From an uncultured Sutterella sp. (GTDB taxonomy: Bacteria; Pseudomonadota; Gammaproteobacteria; Burkholderiales; Burkholderiaceae_F), in the NCBI GenBank assembly GCA_900315045.1, contig OMXR01000026.1, positions 1-42,600 of the forward strand: a DNA stretch of 42,600 nt. Reading direction: 5' to 3'. This document shows positions 25,897 through 34,604 of the stretch, in pieces; position 1 is the first letter of the stretch, and every line of letters starts with the position of its first letter. The notes under the pieces are model-generated. The model ran no database searches and had not been told where the DNA came from. It saw only the letters and a list, made by a program, of their open reading frames with translations. A program made the translations under genes and the position numbers.

Positions 25897-27420
25897 TCAG
25901 GCTGATTGCCTCTCGGCTGCAGCGGTGCGGGCTGCCGTGCGGCCCATGATGATGCAGTCGGCAACGGCGACGGTGCCGAGGCGCACTGCACCGTGCACGC
26001 CGCCCGTGGACTCGCCGGCTGCGTACAGGCCAGCGATCGGGTTATGCCGGGCATCGAGCACCTGAGCCTTGTTGTTGATCTCAAGACCTCCCATGCAGTG
26101 ATGGACGCGCGGCCAGAGACGGACGACGTAGAACGGCCCCTTTCCTTCCTCGTTGGGCAGGGAGTCGTCAAAGAACATGCAGCCGTAATCGGGATCCTTC
26201 TTGGCCTTCATGAAGCCGTTGAACTTGTCGTTCTCGGCCATGAGAGCCTGATAGTCGACGTTGTAGAAGGCGGCGATGTCCCTGAGGGTGCTGAACTTGC
26301 GGATCACGTTGGCCTCGCAGGCGTGCTTGAACTGCTCGGGCGTCATGTTCTTGCTCACGACCTGGTTCATGACGCTCTTCTCGTTGGCGAACATGATGAC
26401 GGGGTGGCCGATGGCGACGATGGCGTCGGCGCGCACCTTGCGGTTGCCCGTTTCCTTGACAAAGCGCTTGGCTGTTGCGGGGTCGATCATCGGAGCATAG
26501 CCCACTAGCGGCTCGACAAAGAGCGGAGCAAGACCGAAGCCCTGCTCGTCGGGGCTTGTCCAGGGGCCGAGCTGGATCCAGTCCATCTGGATTGTGTTGG
26601 CACCGAGGAACTGGGCCTGCTGGATGAGGTCGCCGGTGGCGCCCGGGTGGTTCGTCGATCCGAATTCGGCCGTCAGGCGCGGATCGTGCGACATGCGCAT
26701 CGTCACGTTCTGGGCAAAGCCGCCGGCGGCGATCACGACGCCCTTCTTCGAGCGGATGTACTGCACCTTGCCGGAGTCGGGCTTGCCAAAGCGATAGCCC
26801 TTGCGAACCTTGACCCCGACAACCCGGCCAGCTCCGTTCTGGATCAGCTCTTCAACGTAGGTCTTGGTTTCGACGGGAATGCCGAATTCCTTGCACTTGG
26901 CAAGCATCGGCAGGATGAAGCCCGCGCCGGAGTTTTCCTGACAGGCGTGCGAGCGCTTCACGGAGTGGCCGCCGTGCAGGTATACAGCCTTGAACTTGAC
27001 GCCGATCTTGTCGCGCAGCCAGTAGTAGTTCTCGAGGCTGTTGTCGGCGATGACCCGAGCGAGCTCCTTGTGGGCGAGACCGCCGCCGGCGCGCAGGATG
27101 TCGCTGTAGAGCAGATCTGCGCTGTCCTTGATGCCGGCCTTCTGCTGCATGTCGGTGCCGGCCGCCGCAACGGCGCCGCCGTTGATCACCGAATTGCCGC
27201 CTGGGAAGGGCATCTTGTCAAGGACGAGCACGTTCTTGATGCCGAGCATATGCGCCTCAAGCGCTGAGCCAAGACCCGCAAAGCCCGTGCCGATCACGAG
27301 AAAGTCCACGGTGCGATCCCATTTGGCAGGCATCTTGGGCGTTTTGGCCGAGGCGGCAAGGGGGGTAAGGGCGAGGGCGGCGGAGGCGGCGCCAAGGAAG
27401 CTGCGGCGATTCATGGCCAT
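25897..27420 (-). CDS. Tat-exported flavoprotein reductase (fumarate reductase/flavocytochrome c family)
   Basis: 507 aa. The N-terminus MAMNRRSFLGAASAALAL is a Tat signal, so the FAD protein is folded before export to the periplasm. The FAD-binding motif is VIGTGFAGLG (GxGxxG, residues 44-49). Fumarate-reductase-like motifs are TNHPGATGDLI, HHCMGGLEI and a C-terminal LYAAGESTGGVHG. There is no CxxCH heme site, so a separate cytochrome must donate electrons. The substrate is not evident; related proteins reduce fumarate, urocanate, crotonobetaine-like or cinnamate-like acids. AAGGAG precedes the ATG. The Crp/Fnr-like gene just upstream is a likely regulator. Confidence 0.93.
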   Translation of the reverse strand: MAMNRRSFLGAASAALALTPLAASAKTPKMPAKWDRTVDFLVIGTGFAGLGSALEAHMLGIKNVLVLDKMPFPGGNSVINGGAVAAAGTDMQQKAGIKDSADLLYSDILRAGGGLAHKELARVIADNSLENYYWLRDKIGVKFKAVYLHGGHSVKRSHACQENSGAGFILPMLAKCKEFGIPVETKTYVEELIQNGAGRVVGVKVRKGYRFGKPDSGKVQYIRSKKGVVIAAGGFAQNVTMRMSHDPRLTAEFGSTNHPGATGDLIQQAQFLGANTIQMDWIQLGPWTSPDEQGFGLAPLFVEPLVGYAPMIDPATAKRFVKETGNRKVRADAIVAIGHPVIMFANEKSVMNQVVSKNMTPEQFKHACEANVIRKFSTLRDIAAFYNVDYQALMAENDKFNGFMKAKKDPDYGCMFFDDSLPNEEGKGPFYVVRLWPRVHHCMGGLEINNKAQVLDARHNPIAGLYAAGESTGGVHGAVRLGTVAVADCIIMGRTAARTAAAERQSA

Positions 27421-27531
27421 GATGTTTCTCCTTGTTGTGAAAACGTTTGCTGGACGACAATCTGTCGTTCGTTGGCGGGCAGTTTAGGAGGGGGTGTCCG
27501 ATTGGACTACCCAACTGATTAGGCGGAAGGA

Positions 27532-27549
27532 GTAAGTGGTAACCCTTAC
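27532..27549. promoter_or_regulatory. Candidate regulator site upstream of the reductase
   Basis: GTAAGTGGTAACCCTTAC has arms GTAAG/CTTAC and is symmetric at 14 of 18 positions. It lies 111 bases before the reductase start. Its minus-strand reading begins GTAAGGGT, which recurs at 28590 on the far side of the regulator gene. Confidence 0.4.
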
Positions 27550-27654
27550 ATTTCAGAATCTGAGACACCATGTGCGCGAAGCGGCCCTCAGATGATCAGA
27601 CGCATTGAATCCTGCGCCTTGGCGCATGTGCAGAAGTGTTTTTTCCCTTACGGA

Positions 27655-28491
27655 TCAGTTGGAAAGAAAAACTTCCTCAACGCTTTTCGCGGCCGGCAGG
27701 GTCGTCGGGTCGCTCGATCGCCTGAGCCACTCAAAGACGTCCCTCAGATGCGCGGCGCGCAGACGCACCCAGTTGCCGTCCCGCTCCCACATGCCGGAGT
27801 CCTTCCAGTGCTTGAGGACCTTGTCCATCGAGACCGAGCTTGTGCTTACGACGCGGCAGCGGACGGCGCGCGGCAATGGCACGGGCATCTCAAGCCACAT
27901 GTCGTCCTCGCCCGGATTGAGCACGCGGGCATAGTTCACCGCCCAGACATACGCGAGCACTTTGCACCGCATTTCCACGCCAAGCAGCGCGATGCAGCCG
28001 AAACCAAGGCGGTCCGAGAGCGTGCAGGCCTCGAATTGGCGGGCGGCAAGGCCGAGAAGGTGCACGTCCTGCATGATGATGCGCCGCAGCAAGTCGCTCG
28101 GGCAGCTCACGATTTCGCATGGCGTGAGGGCAAAGTACCGGCCGAATGCGGGCCGGCGCGTGAAAAAGTTGAGGTTGCCCGCGGCAATGTGCCCGGGAGT
28201 GGAAACGGCAATTGCTTCGGACGACTGCCCGTCCGGTCTGCCGACGCTTCTTCCCGTCACGCCCCGGGTGACGAGCACGAGGCTGCTCACGGGCTCCTCT
28301 GGATTGATGACGTTTTCTCCGGCGGCAAGGCGCCTTACGGAGCCCAGGCGGGCAAGGAGCTCGCGCAGTTCGGGATGCAGGCTGGGGGCAAGCCACGGCA
28401 CGATCGGCACAGGCGAGGATGTCCCGTCAAGGTGCGCTTCCCGTCTTGGTTTTGCAATTGCAGCTTCCCACTCTGGCGAGATTCTGAGCAC
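27655..28491 (-). CDS. Crp/Fnr-family transcriptional regulator
   Basis: 278 aa from a GTG at 28491 that follows AAAGGAG by about six bases; a longer frame to 28572 would need a TTG. Residues 40-150 look like a cyclic-nucleotide-binding-type beta-roll (LAAGENVINPEEPVSSLVLVTRGVTG, TPGHIAAG). The C-terminal VVSTSSVSMDKVLKHWKDSGMWERDGNWVRL resembles the Crp winged helix-turn-helix. No Fnr-type cysteine cluster is present near the N-terminus, so an iron-sulfur oxygen sensor is not supported. It lies between the reductase and the divergent antiporter and could control both. Confidence 0.8.
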   Translation of the reverse strand: MLRISPEWEAAIAKPRREAHLDGTSSPVPIVPWLAPSLHPELRELLARLGSVRRLAAGENVINPEEPVSSLVLVTRGVTGRSVGRPDGQSSEAIAVSTPGHIAAGNLNFFTRRPAFGRYFALTPCEIVSCPSDLLRRIIMQDVHLLGLAARQFEACTLSDRLGFGCIALLGVEMRCKVLAYVWAVNYARVLNPGEDDMWLEMPVPLPRAVRCRVVSTSSVSMDKVLKHWKDSGMWERDGNWVRLRAAHLRDVFEWLRRSSDPTTLPAAKSVEEVFLSN

Positions 28492-28589
28492 GGCCCGCTC
28501 CTTTCCTGGTTTTGTCTGACATGCCGGGGTTCGTTCGAGTTTACGGAGAGAGGATGGCGCAATGCAACCCAAGCAGTTGGGATCAGAGT

Positions 28590-28604
28590 GTAAGGGTAAA
28601 CCCT
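28590..28604. promoter_or_regulatory. Candidate regulator site in the regulator-antiporter intergenic region
   Basis: GTAAGGGTAAACCCT contains the 5-bp inverted repeat AGGGT-AA-ACCCT and shares GTAAGGGT with the site at 27532-27549. It lies 98 bases before the regulator start and 162 before the antiporter start. Confidence 0.35.
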
Positions 28605-28766
28605 GTTGTTTGGTCCTCAGTTCGCCTGCCTGCTATAAAAAAATGTAAACGCGGCACGGGAATTTGGATAAAATCAAACGAAGTGCCTCGGCACGGGGAG
28701 CCGTCCGTTGAGCCGCTCCAGGCGGCCTCCCAGAATAAAAGATCAAATACCGAAGGAGTAACAGGC

Positions 28767-30182
28767 GTGACTCGTTACAGAAATTTAGCCCTTGCGCTGT
28801 TGGTTCTTTTGGCTCCATGCGCGGCATTTGCCGCCTCGCTTGATGGAGCCAAGCTGTCCGTCCTCTGGGCGGTTCCGTTCGCCGGAATTCTGCTTTCCAT
28901 TGCGCTTTTCCCTCTTTTTGCCCCGCATTTCTGGCACCATCACTTCGGCAAGGTGGCTGTTTTCTGGGCACTGTGCTGCGCAGTTCCGCTTTTCATCTAC
29001 GCTCCCTTCAACGTGGCTCTCGGCTCCATCGCGCATGCGATGATCGGCGACTACATCCCGTTCATTCTGTTTGTGGGCGCCCTGTTCATCGTGGCCGGCG
29101 GCATTCATATCCAGGGCAGGTTTGTCGGCACGCCCATCGTGAACGCCGTCATTCTTGTGATTGGCGCCCTCTTTGCAAACCTCATGGGTACGACGGGCGC
29201 CGCCATGCTGCTCATCCGCCCGCTCATCCGCGCCAATGCGAACCGCAAGTACAAGATGCACACGTTCATCTTCTTCATCTTCATCGTTGCGAACATCGGC
29301 GGCTGCCTTACCCCGCTTGGCGATCCTCCGCTTTTCCTCGGGTTCCTGCGCGGCGTTGATTTCTTCTGGACGTTCACGCATCTGCTCATGCCGCTTGGCC
29401 TGACGCTTGCCATCCTGATCGGCCTGTATCTGCTGATCGACTTCTTCTTCTACAGAAAGGACGTTGCCGAGGGGAATCTGGCCAATGCCTTTTCCACCAA
29501 GGGCAGGATGATCGAGATCAAGGGCTCGATCAACTTCCTTTATCTGGCCGGCATTGTGGGCGCCGTTCTGATGAGTGGCATCTGGAAGTCCGGCGTGGAG
29601 TTCAGCCTGCTTTCCGTGCACCTCACACTTCAGGGGATCGTGCGCGACTGCTGCTTCATCGTTCTTGCGCTCCTTTCTCTCGCGACGACTCCGCATGTTG
29701 CCCGCAAGGCCAATGAATTCACCTGGGCGCCGATTCTGGAAGTTGCCAAGCTCTTCTTCGGCATCTTCATGTGCATCGTGCCGGTGCTTGAAATGCTGCG
29801 CGCCGGACACGCCGGCGCCTTCTCCTCGCTCGTGGCGCTTGTGACGAACGAAGCCGGTGAGTTCAACAACATGATGTTCTTCTGGCTGACGGGCATGCTC
29901 TCGGCATTCCTTGACAATGCCCCGACGTATCTGGCCTTCTTCAATCTGGCCGGCGGCGATCCCGTGACCATGATGACCACGCATGCCCATACTCTGATGG
30001 CTGTTTCCATGGGTGCCGTATTCATGGGTGCGGTCAGCTACATCGGCAATGCCCCGAACTTCATGGTGGTTGCGATCTGCGGCGAGCGCAACATCAAGAT
30101 GCCGACTTTCTTCGGCTACATGATCTGGTCGGTTGGAATCCTGTTCCCGACGTTCTTCATCGTCAATTCAGTATTCCTCTGA
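28767..30182 (+). CDS. Sodium/proton antiporter or CitMHS-like ion transporter
   Basis: 471 aa from a GTG at 28767, eight bases after AAGGAG; the upstream 85 codons of open frame have no membrane segments and no ribosome site. About twelve hydrophobic segments are visible. NLMGTTGAAMLLIRPLIRAN, FIVANIGGCLTPLGDPPLFLGFLRGV and FLDNAPTYLAFFNLAGGDP are the half-membrane loops of the ion-transporter superfamily that includes NhaD and the putative citrate transporters (CitMHS_2). The first helix could be a cleaved signal (AAFAA). Substrate is uncertain: Na+/H+ exchange or a di/tricarboxylate. It is divergent from the Crp/Fnr-like regulator. Confidence 0.85.
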   Translation: MTRYRNLALALLVLLAPCAAFAASLDGAKLSVLWAVPFAGILLSIALFPLFAPHFWHHHFGKVAVFWALCCAVPLFIYAPFNVALGSIAHAMIGDYIPFILFVGALFIVAGGIHIQGRFVGTPIVNAVILVIGALFANLMGTTGAAMLLIRPLIRANANRKYKMHTFIFFIFIVANIGGCLTPLGDPPLFLGFLRGVDFFWTFTHLLMPLGLTLAILIGLYLLIDFFFYRKDVAEGNLANAFSTKGRMIEIKGSINFLYLAGIVGAVLMSGIWKSGVEFSLLSVHLTLQGIVRDCCFIVLALLSLATTPHVARKANEFTWAPILEVAKLFFGIFMCIVPVLEMLRAGHAGAFSSLVALVTNEAGEFNNMMFFWLTGMLSAFLDNAPTYLAFFNLAGGDPVTMMTTHAHTLMAVSMGAVFMGAVSYIGNAPNFMVVAICGERNIKMPTFFGYMIWSVGILFPTFFIVNSVFL

Positions 30183-30190
30183 TACGAGTG

Positions 30191-30225
30191 AAACTCCTGC
30201 GGACTGTCCAGTTGGCAGGAGTTTT
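30191..30225 (+). terminator. Terminator 1 after the antiporter
   Basis: AAACTCCTGC (30191-30200) pairs with GCAGGAGTTTT ending at 30225. It starts nine bases after the stop codon. Confidence 0.8.
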
Positions 30226-30234
30226 CGAAAAGTC

Positions 30235-30275
30235 CGCCCGAGTTTGTCTTTCCGGCATCTCGGGCGCTTTTTTTC
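30235..30275 (+). terminator. Terminator 2 after the antiporter
   Basis: GCCCGAG (30235-30241) pairs with CTCGGGC (30259-30265), followed by GCTTTTTTTTC. A second full intrinsic terminator ten bases after the first. Confidence 0.85.
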
Positions 30276-30292
30276 TTGAGCAAAAACGAAAG

Positions 30293-30313
30293 CCCGGCGG
30301 ATGCCGGGTTTTT
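30293..30313 (+). terminator. Terminator 3 after the antiporter
   Basis: CCCGGC (30293-30298), loop GGAT, GCCGGG (30303-30308), then TTTTT. It is the third hairpin-plus-T-run in 125 bases and lies directly before the candidate relA -10. Confidence 0.7.
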
Positions 30314-30327
30314 CCCGGGCATCAGGC

Positions 30328-30333
30328 TAAAAT
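30328..30333 (+). promoter_or_regulatory. Candidate -10 element for relA
   Basis: TAAAAT within GGCTAAAATC, 60 bases before the relA ATG and just after the third terminator. The same core precedes lepA and nagZ. Confidence 0.4.
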
Positions 30334-30393
30334 CACTTGGCGCGCAGCAGGTGCGTCGAGCGATTGAAATTAAGCAGGATCAAGTAGCAAAAA

Positions 30394-32499
30394 ATGGCAG
30401 ATTCAGAAGCAGTACACGCAGATTGGAAACTCGCACGAAGAGTTGTTGAGCCGGTATACAAGGGGGCTTACCTGCCCACGGGCGAAAGATGCCTGGAACA
30501 TGCCGACGGGATGGTTGAAATTCTCAAGACGGTCGGCAAGGACGACGAGCTTTTTGCCGCCGCCTATCTGTTCCACTCCAAGGATCTGATCCGCGACTCG
30601 AGCGAGTGGATCGAAAAGACTTTCGGCACTTCGGTTAAGCGCCTTGTCGAAGATTTCCAGCGTCTCATGCAGATCAACAACAAGACCCGGCAGAGCGATG
30701 GTGAATCCGGCGCCATGATTCAGCCTGAGGAAATCCGCCGCATGCTTCTGGCGATGTGTACGGATCTGCGCGTTGTGGTTCTGCGTCTGGCAAGCCGTCT
30801 GCAGACCCTGCGTTGGTATGCGAACACCGATGCTCCCGGAGCGGATCGATTTGGGCGGGAGACGCTTGCCCTGTATGCCCCGCTTGCCAATCGTCTTGGC
30901 ATCTGGCAGATGAAGTGGGAGCTGGAGGATCTCTCGCTGCGCTTTACCCAGCCCAAGATCTATCACGAGATCGTCCGCGAGCTTGACGAGTCTCGCGAGG
31001 AGCGCCTGCTTTTCATGGAAAAGTGCGTCAAGCTGGTCAAGGAGCTCCTTGCCAAGCACAACATTCAGGCCGAAGTAAGCGGGCGGCCCAAGCACATCTT
31101 CTCCATCTACAAGAAGATGGAGCGCAAGCATTTGCGATTTGATCAGCTCTTTGACATCCGCGCGATGCGCATCATCGTCGACAGCGTCGAGCATTGCTAT
31201 GAAGTGCTTTCGATTGTCCAAGAGCATTTCACGATCATTGAAAAAGAGTACGACGACTACATTGCGCACCCGAAGCCAAACGGCTACCAGTCGCTGCATA
31301 CGGTCATGACCGATCCTGAGGGACGCCCTGTCGAGATTCAGATCCGCTCCCGCGCGATGCACGACTTCGCCGAGCTCGGCGTGGCGGCGCACTGGCGCTA
31401 CAAGGAAAAGGGCAACTCGAACAAGGACAAGGGAGCGGAGGCCGAAGAGCAGCGCGTGGCCTGGCTGCGCCAGATCCTTGCCTGGAGAAGCGATGTTGAA
31501 CCGCCGAGCCGTCCGGGTGTCACCGATGACCACGTCTACGTGCTCACGCCTCAGGGGCGGGTGCTGGAGCTGCAAAACGGCGCCACTCCCATTGACTTTG
31601 CCTACCAGCTGCATTCCGAGCTTGGACACAGATGCCGCGGGGCGCGTGTGAACGGCGCCATGGTGCCGCTTAACACCAAGCTCAAGACCGGACAGACGGT
31701 GGAGATCCTTACGGCCAAGACCGGTGGTCCGTCCCGCGACTGGCTCAATCCGGAGCTTGGCTACGCGGCAAGTCCGCGCACCCGCACCAAGGTGCGCCAG
31801 TGGTTCAACGCGCAGCAGCTTGCCGAGCAGATACAGACTGGGCGCGAGCGGCTCGACAAGGAGCTTGCCCGGCTCGGAAAGACGGCTGTCAAGCTCGAAG
31901 ACATTGCGCAGCGCCTTGGCTATGACAAGGTTGATGACCTGTGCGTGGCTTTTGCCAAGGAAGAGCTGAGCACCCGGGCCATCGAGCAGGTTGTTCAGCC
32001 GTCCGAGGCGGAGAAGGTCGAAGAAGATGAAATTCACATGAGTCATTCGCGCGCGGCCAAGGGCGGCGTGCTGGTGGTCGGCGTGGATTCGCTTCTCACG
32101 CAGCTTGCGCGCTGCTGCCATCCGGCTCCGCCCGATGAGATCGTCGGATTTGTGACGCGCGGCCGCGGGGTCACCATCCACCGCATGGACTGCCCCAATG
32201 TCAGGAATCTCTCGGCCAATTCGCACGAGCGCATGATCGATGTGAGCTGGGGCAATACGTGCGATGCCCTCTATCCGGTTGACATTCTCGTGGTCGCGAA
32301 GGATCGCGTGGGGTTGATCCGAGACATCACCGAAATCATTTCCAAGCAAAAGCAGAATCTCATCGGCATGAACACGAAGTCGGTGAAGGGCGACGCGCAC
32401 ATGCGGTTTTCCGTCGAGATTTCCTCAACGGGCGATTTGCAGCAGACGCTTGCGCTCATCCGGGAAGTCAAAGGGGTGATGCTGGCGCGCCGGGCTTAA
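30394..32499 (+). CDS. relA: (p)ppGpp synthetase RelA
   Basis: 701-aa long RelA/SpoT protein. The N-terminal HD-type domain is degenerate: where hydrolases have HDxxED this protein has LFHSKDLI, so it is probably synthetase only. The synthetase domain is intact (RPKHIFSIYKKM, YDDYIAHPKPNGYQSLHTVM, AELGVAAHWRYKEKG). The TGS domain is at about 378-438, the Cys-Cys-His zinc-type segment RCCHPAPPDEIVGF near 572, and the ACT domain at about 625-701. It makes the alarmone when uncharged tRNA enters the ribosome. A separate SpoT hydrolase would be needed elsewhere. The alcohol dehydrogenase gene begins 17 bases later. Confidence 0.93.
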   Translation: MADSEAVHADWKLARRVVEPVYKGAYLPTGERCLEHADGMVEILKTVGKDDELFAAAYLFHSKDLIRDSSEWIEKTFGTSVKRLVEDFQRLMQINNKTRQSDGESGAMIQPEEIRRMLLAMCTDLRVVVLRLASRLQTLRWYANTDAPGADRFGRETLALYAPLANRLGIWQMKWELEDLSLRFTQPKIYHEIVRELDESREERLLFMEKCVKLVKELLAKHNIQAEVSGRPKHIFSIYKKMERKHLRFDQLFDIRAMRIIVDSVEHCYEVLSIVQEHFTIIEKEYDDYIAHPKPNGYQSLHTVMTDPEGRPVEIQIRSRAMHDFAELGVAAHWRYKEKGNSNKDKGAEAEEQRVAWLRQILAWRSDVEPPSRPGVTDDHVYVLTPQGRVLELQNGATPIDFAYQLHSELGHRCRGARVNGAMVPLNTKLKTGQTVEILTAKTGGPSRDWLNPELGYAASPRTRTKVRQWFNAQQLAEQIQTGRERLDKELARLGKTAVKLEDIAQRLGYDKVDDLCVAFAKEELSTRAIEQVVQPSEAEKVEEDEIHMSHSRAAKGGVLVVGVDSLLTQLARCCHPAPPDEIVGFVTRGRGVTIHRMDCPNVRNLSANSHERMIDVSWGNTCDALYPVDILVVAKDRVGLIRDITEIISKQKQNLIGMNTKSVKGDAHMRFSVEISSTGDLQQTLALIREVKGVMLARRA

Positions 32500-32516
32500 C
32501 TTTCAGGAGACAATCC

Positions 32517-33683
32517 ATGCTGGACTTTACATACTGCAATCCGACTCGACTGATGTTTGGCAAAAGCATGGAGGCGCAGATCGGCGCCGAGGTTGCCGCG
32601 CTGCCCGAATCTCCCAGAAAAGCGCTGATCGTCTATGGCTCGGGCAGCGCCAGACGCTCCGGGCTGCTCGATCTGGTTGAAAGCTCTCTGAAGGCCGCGG
32701 GCCTGACGGTGTTCTCCAAGGGCGGGGTTCGCCCCAATCCTACGGTGGAGTTCGTCCGGGAGGTGATCGCGTTTGCCAGGAGCGAGGCTGTGGACTGCCT
32801 TGTTGCCGTGGGCGGGGGTAGCTGCATTGACACGGCCAAGGCCGCAGCAGTGGGCATTCCGTATGAGGGTGATGTCTGGGATTTTTACTGCGGCAAAGCC
32901 AAGGTTGCCCGGGCGCTTCCCGTTGCTGCCGTGCTGACCATCCCGGCGGCCGGCTCCGAGCAGTCCATCCGCTCGGTGATCAGCAACGGCGATGTCAAGA
33001 CCGGCATCGGCTCGCCGCTCATTCGCCCGCGCATTGCTGTGATCAATCCCGAGCGGTTCTTCACCATTCCAGCGAGCTATGCAAGCGCTGGGCTCTTTGA
33101 CATGATGAGCCACATCCTCGAGCGGTACTTCACCAACACGGAGCATGTCGAGTACACATCCGGCCAGGCCGAGGCCGCCCTGCGCAGCATCATGACTGCA
33201 GCGAGGGCCATTGCCCGAAATCCGCGCGACTACGATGCGTGGAGCGCTGCCGGTCTTGCGGGCAGTTTTGCCCACAACGGGTATTTCGGCCTTGGACACG
33301 TCGAAGACTGGGCGTGCCACGGAATCGAGCATGCGCTTTCGGGCTGGAGGAGCGAAATCATCCACGGAGCGGGGCTTGCCGTTGTCACGCCGGCATGGAT
33401 GCGCTACGTCTGGCGGCAGAATCCGGCTCGCTTCGTTCGGTTCGCAAAGGAGGTCTTTGGCGTTCAGGAGCAGGACGAGGCGGCAGCGGTTGAGCAGATG
33501 ATCGCCAGACTGATTGCATTCCTCAGGCAGATCGGCCTGCCCACCACGCTGGGCGAACTGACGGCCGAGACCGTTCCGCTTGACGAGATCGCAAGGCTTG
33601 CCACCCGGGCTCCCCTTGGAAATTTCAAGAGGCTGGACGCCGGGGATGTGAAGGCGATCCTGGCGCTGGCCCGGGGCGATTGA
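32517..33683 (+). CDS. Iron-containing alcohol dehydrogenase (YqhD/BdhA type)
   Basis: 388 aa, group III metal-dependent alcohol dehydrogenase. The nucleotide-binding GGGS is in VAVGGGSCIDTAKA. The metal ligands are all present: Asp195 and His199 in DMMSHIL, His268 in WACHGIEHAL and His283 in IIHGAGL. The N-terminal TYCNPTRLMFGK start and this spacing match the NADPH-dependent aldehyde reductase YqhD and clostridial butanol dehydrogenases. The likely role is reduction of short aldehydes; the physiological substrate is unknown. AGGAGA precedes the ATG. It lies in a close run with relA and tadA. Confidence 0.93.
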   Translation: MLDFTYCNPTRLMFGKSMEAQIGAEVAALPESPRKALIVYGSGSARRSGLLDLVESSLKAAGLTVFSKGGVRPNPTVEFVREVIAFARSEAVDCLVAVGGGSCIDTAKAAAVGIPYEGDVWDFYCGKAKVARALPVAAVLTIPAAGSEQSIRSVISNGDVKTGIGSPLIRPRIAVINPERFFTIPASYASAGLFDMMSHILERYFTNTEHVEYTSGQAEAALRSIMTAARAIARNPRDYDAWSAAGLAGSFAHNGYFGLGHVEDWACHGIEHALSGWRSEIIHGAGLAVVTPAWMRYVWRQNPARFVRFAKEVFGVQEQDEAAAVEQMIARLIAFLRQIGLPTTLGELTAETVPLDEIARLATRAPLGNFKRLDAGDVKAILALARGD

Positions 33684-33686
33684 GTT

Positions 33687-34604
33687 GTGAGCGGTTTCTC
33701 CCACGAGGACGCCCTGCTTCTAGACCGGGCTGCCCTCATGAAGAAGCTCCCTTTTGCCTCGCTTGAGCGCAGAGAGGAGCTTCTCGATGTGTTCGTGCGG
33801 GCAGCCAGGCTTGTCATGGCTCCCGACATTCAGGAGGCCAGCCGGGATGATGCGCTGCGCAGGATCGGAGTGTTTCTGACGGAATTCTGTTCCTGGCTGC
33901 AGGCTCCAGAGGCTGAAGTTCTCGCGCTTCTCAAGCACAAGGCGGCTCTCCGGGAGAGCGCCGGGTTCCTCTGGATGGAAGCGCTTGACGGGGAAACCCA
34001 CTATTCGGCTGACTCGCTCAAGGCTTTTCTGAAGGAGAGCGCCGAGCGCCGGGCGCGTGAGCGTGAACGGAAAATCGCGCTTTTGCAGCAGCGGAACGAA
34101 CGGATCAATGCCAGGGACGAGGATGTCAGGATCGATCCCGGTTTTGACAGGCAGATGATGGAGCTCGCGATCAGTGAAGCGAAGGCGGCCCTTGCTGCAG
34201 GGGAGGTGCCGGTCGGCGCCGTCCTTGCAATCGACGGCAAGGTGCTTGCCCGGGCCGGCAACAGGGTTGTTGCCGGGCATGACCCCACGGCGCACGCGGA
34301 AATGATTGTGATTCGGAGCGCCTGTGCGCAAACCGGCAGCGAACGCCTTTCCGGCGCCACGCTTTACGTCACGCTCGAGCCCTGCGGAATGTGTGCCGCG
34401 GCGATATCAGCCGCGCGCGTGAGCCGGGTTGTCTGGGCGGCCGCCGATCCCCAGAGAGGGGCTTTTGGCGGCAAGGCCGACATTTGCGAGGTGCTTGGGC
34501 TCAATCATCGCTCCAAGGGGGGCGGCGGAGTGCTTGCCGATGAAGCGAGGGCTCTTCTTCAGGATTTTTTCAAGATGAAGCGAAACGGTGACGCTCATGA
34601 GTGA
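33687..34604 (+). CDS. tadA: tRNA adenosine deaminase TadA with N-terminal extension
   Basis: 305 aa, GTG start, three bases after the dehydrogenase stop. The C-terminal domain (about 153-295) is a complete TadA: the zinc/catalytic motif HAEM is near 202-205, PCGMC at 232-236, and the GAFGGKADI segment is typical. TadA converts A34 to inosine in tRNA-Arg(ACG). TadA proteins are usually about 150-170 aa. The first 150 residues here are an added helical, charged segment (RRARERERKIALLQQRNERINARDED near its end looks like a coiled coil) that is not recognised. No internal start with a good ribosome site is obvious. Overlaps the LD-carboxypeptidase start. Confidence 0.92.
   Translation: MSGFSHEDALLLDRAALMKKLPFASLERREELLDVFVRAARLVMAPDIQEASRDDALRRIGVFLTEFCSWLQAPEAEVLALLKHKAALRESAGFLWMEALDGETHYSADSLKAFLKESAERRARERERKIALLQQRNERINARDEDVRIDPGFDRQMMELAISEAKAALAAGEVPVGAVLAIDGKVLARAGNRVVAGHDPTAHAEMIVIRSACAQTGSERLSGATLYVTLEPCGMCAAAISAARVSRVVWAAADPQRGAFGGKADICEVLGLNHRSKGGGGVLADEARALLQDFFKMKRNGDAHE

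Noticed and set aside
30403..32400. 665-codon minus-strand frame opposite relA
   Set aside because: Shadow of relA; low-complexity composition and no ribosome site.
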